A stretch of 64,000 bases of DNA from Bacteroidaceae bacterium (GTDB taxonomy: Bacteria; Bacteroidota; Bacteroidia; Bacteroidales; Bacteroidaceae): NCBI GenBank assembly GCA_017547385.1, contig JAFYPU010000010.1, positions 186,001-250,000 on the forward strand, read 5' to 3'. The notes under the pieces were generated by a model. The model had not been told where the DNA came from. It was given only the letters and a program-made list of their open reading frames with translations, and did no database searches. How positions within the stretch are numbered: the stretch's first letter is position 1; every line of letters begins with the position of its first letter. Shown here piece by piece: positions 63,815 to 64,000 of the stretch. The position numbers were made by a program, and so were the translations under genes.

Positions 63815-64000
63815 CTAAGTTTCTAATTGTGTTTGTAAAAACGATATCAATTTGCTTAGACTACCATCTTGAGTATCAAATAAATAATCAACGACCATGG
63901 CAACAAGTTCAGATCGTTCAATTCTTCTTTCCCTTAATTCTGTATCAATAATTCCAAACAGAATCTTGCCATCTTTGTCATCTAGAATAGGATTGGTCCT
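63815..64000 (-). CDS. Unknown protein, C-terminal end only
   Basis: The minus-strand frame enters at the right edge and ends with TAG at 63815-63817, giving 61 residues (ILDDKDGKILFGIIDTEL, in part; ending LISFLQTQLET). No family is recognised. It reads in the direction of the hsdR/fic genes and may be part of the same defence locus. The 106 bases between this stop and the hsdR fragment are AT-rich with no gene seen. Confidence 0.55.
   Translation of the reverse strand, partial: RTNPILDDKDGKILFGIIDTELRERRIERSELVAMVVDYLFDTQDGSLSKLISFLQTQLET

Overview
The window is a chromosomal segment from a member of the Bacteroidales, most likely a Prevotellaceae-type bacterium; the family assignment is an inference. 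The evidence is a consistent TAnnTTTG promoter -7 element (often with TTTG 23 bases upstream, start to start) in front of many genes, a BspA-type leucine-rich-repeat surface protein, a Bacteroidetes-style LptD-like protein, a PUR/DUF3276 protein, a DUF5606 protein, and the nusB-yajC-ybbR-coaE cluster. No rRNA operon, insertion sequence, prophage or CRISPR array was seen.

Layout. 1-9974: end of a phosphoglucosamine mutase gene, a serine-type sulfatase, an L,D-transpeptidase, asnA, a BACON-type lipoprotein, an LptD-like protein, an HD-domain protein, an S4-domain protein and pth. 10043-18615: rplY, DUF3276, nusB-yajC-ybbR-coaE, DUF5606, a family M49 (dipeptidyl-peptidase III-like) peptidase, an AlkD-like protein and a small tyrosine-phosphatase-like protein. 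18810-20630: tRNA-Arg(CCG) and an exported lipocalin-like protein. 21148-28137: a six-gene L-fucose operon (isomerase, lactaldehyde reductase, aldolase, kinase, mutarotase, permease) that should turn L-fucose into DHAP and 1,2-propanediol; with the sulfatase it suggests use of host or mucin glycans. 28536-43435: trkH, a lipoprotein, clpB, an outer-membrane protein, thiL, udk, dxs, trkA, an aldo/keto reductase, an aminotransferase and a LolE/FtsX-type permease. 43514-52505: tRNA-Pro(TGG), a 1551-residue mosaic surface protein followed by a 56-residue ORF, a second secreted protein, a MetA-type homoserine acyltransferase predicted to use acetyl-CoA, and an ABC-F protein with a TTG start. 53009-58264: a small unknown protein, a thioredoxin-fold protein, a YgiQ-type radical SAM protein, and a sigma factor / membrane anti-sigma-like / double TonB-plug-motif trio. 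58586-64000: an AT-rich, decaying defence region with an AlbA_2 remnant, a frameshifted hsdR, an intact class II Fic gene, a second hsdR 5' fragment and the end of an unknown gene.

The most unusual signal is between the genes. At least six intergenic sites carry a 63-bp element made of three 21-bp units; in most of them the outer two units are inverted copies, so the whole folds into a long hairpin. Sequences differ between families, but a core resembling AGCACT recurs. A seventh site has five units. A separate repeat of about 70 bp, found upstream of tRNA-Arg and twice in tandem upstream of trkH, carries a complete promoter. Both repeat classes may be non-autonomous elements or protein-binding arrays; no function can be assigned from sequence alone.
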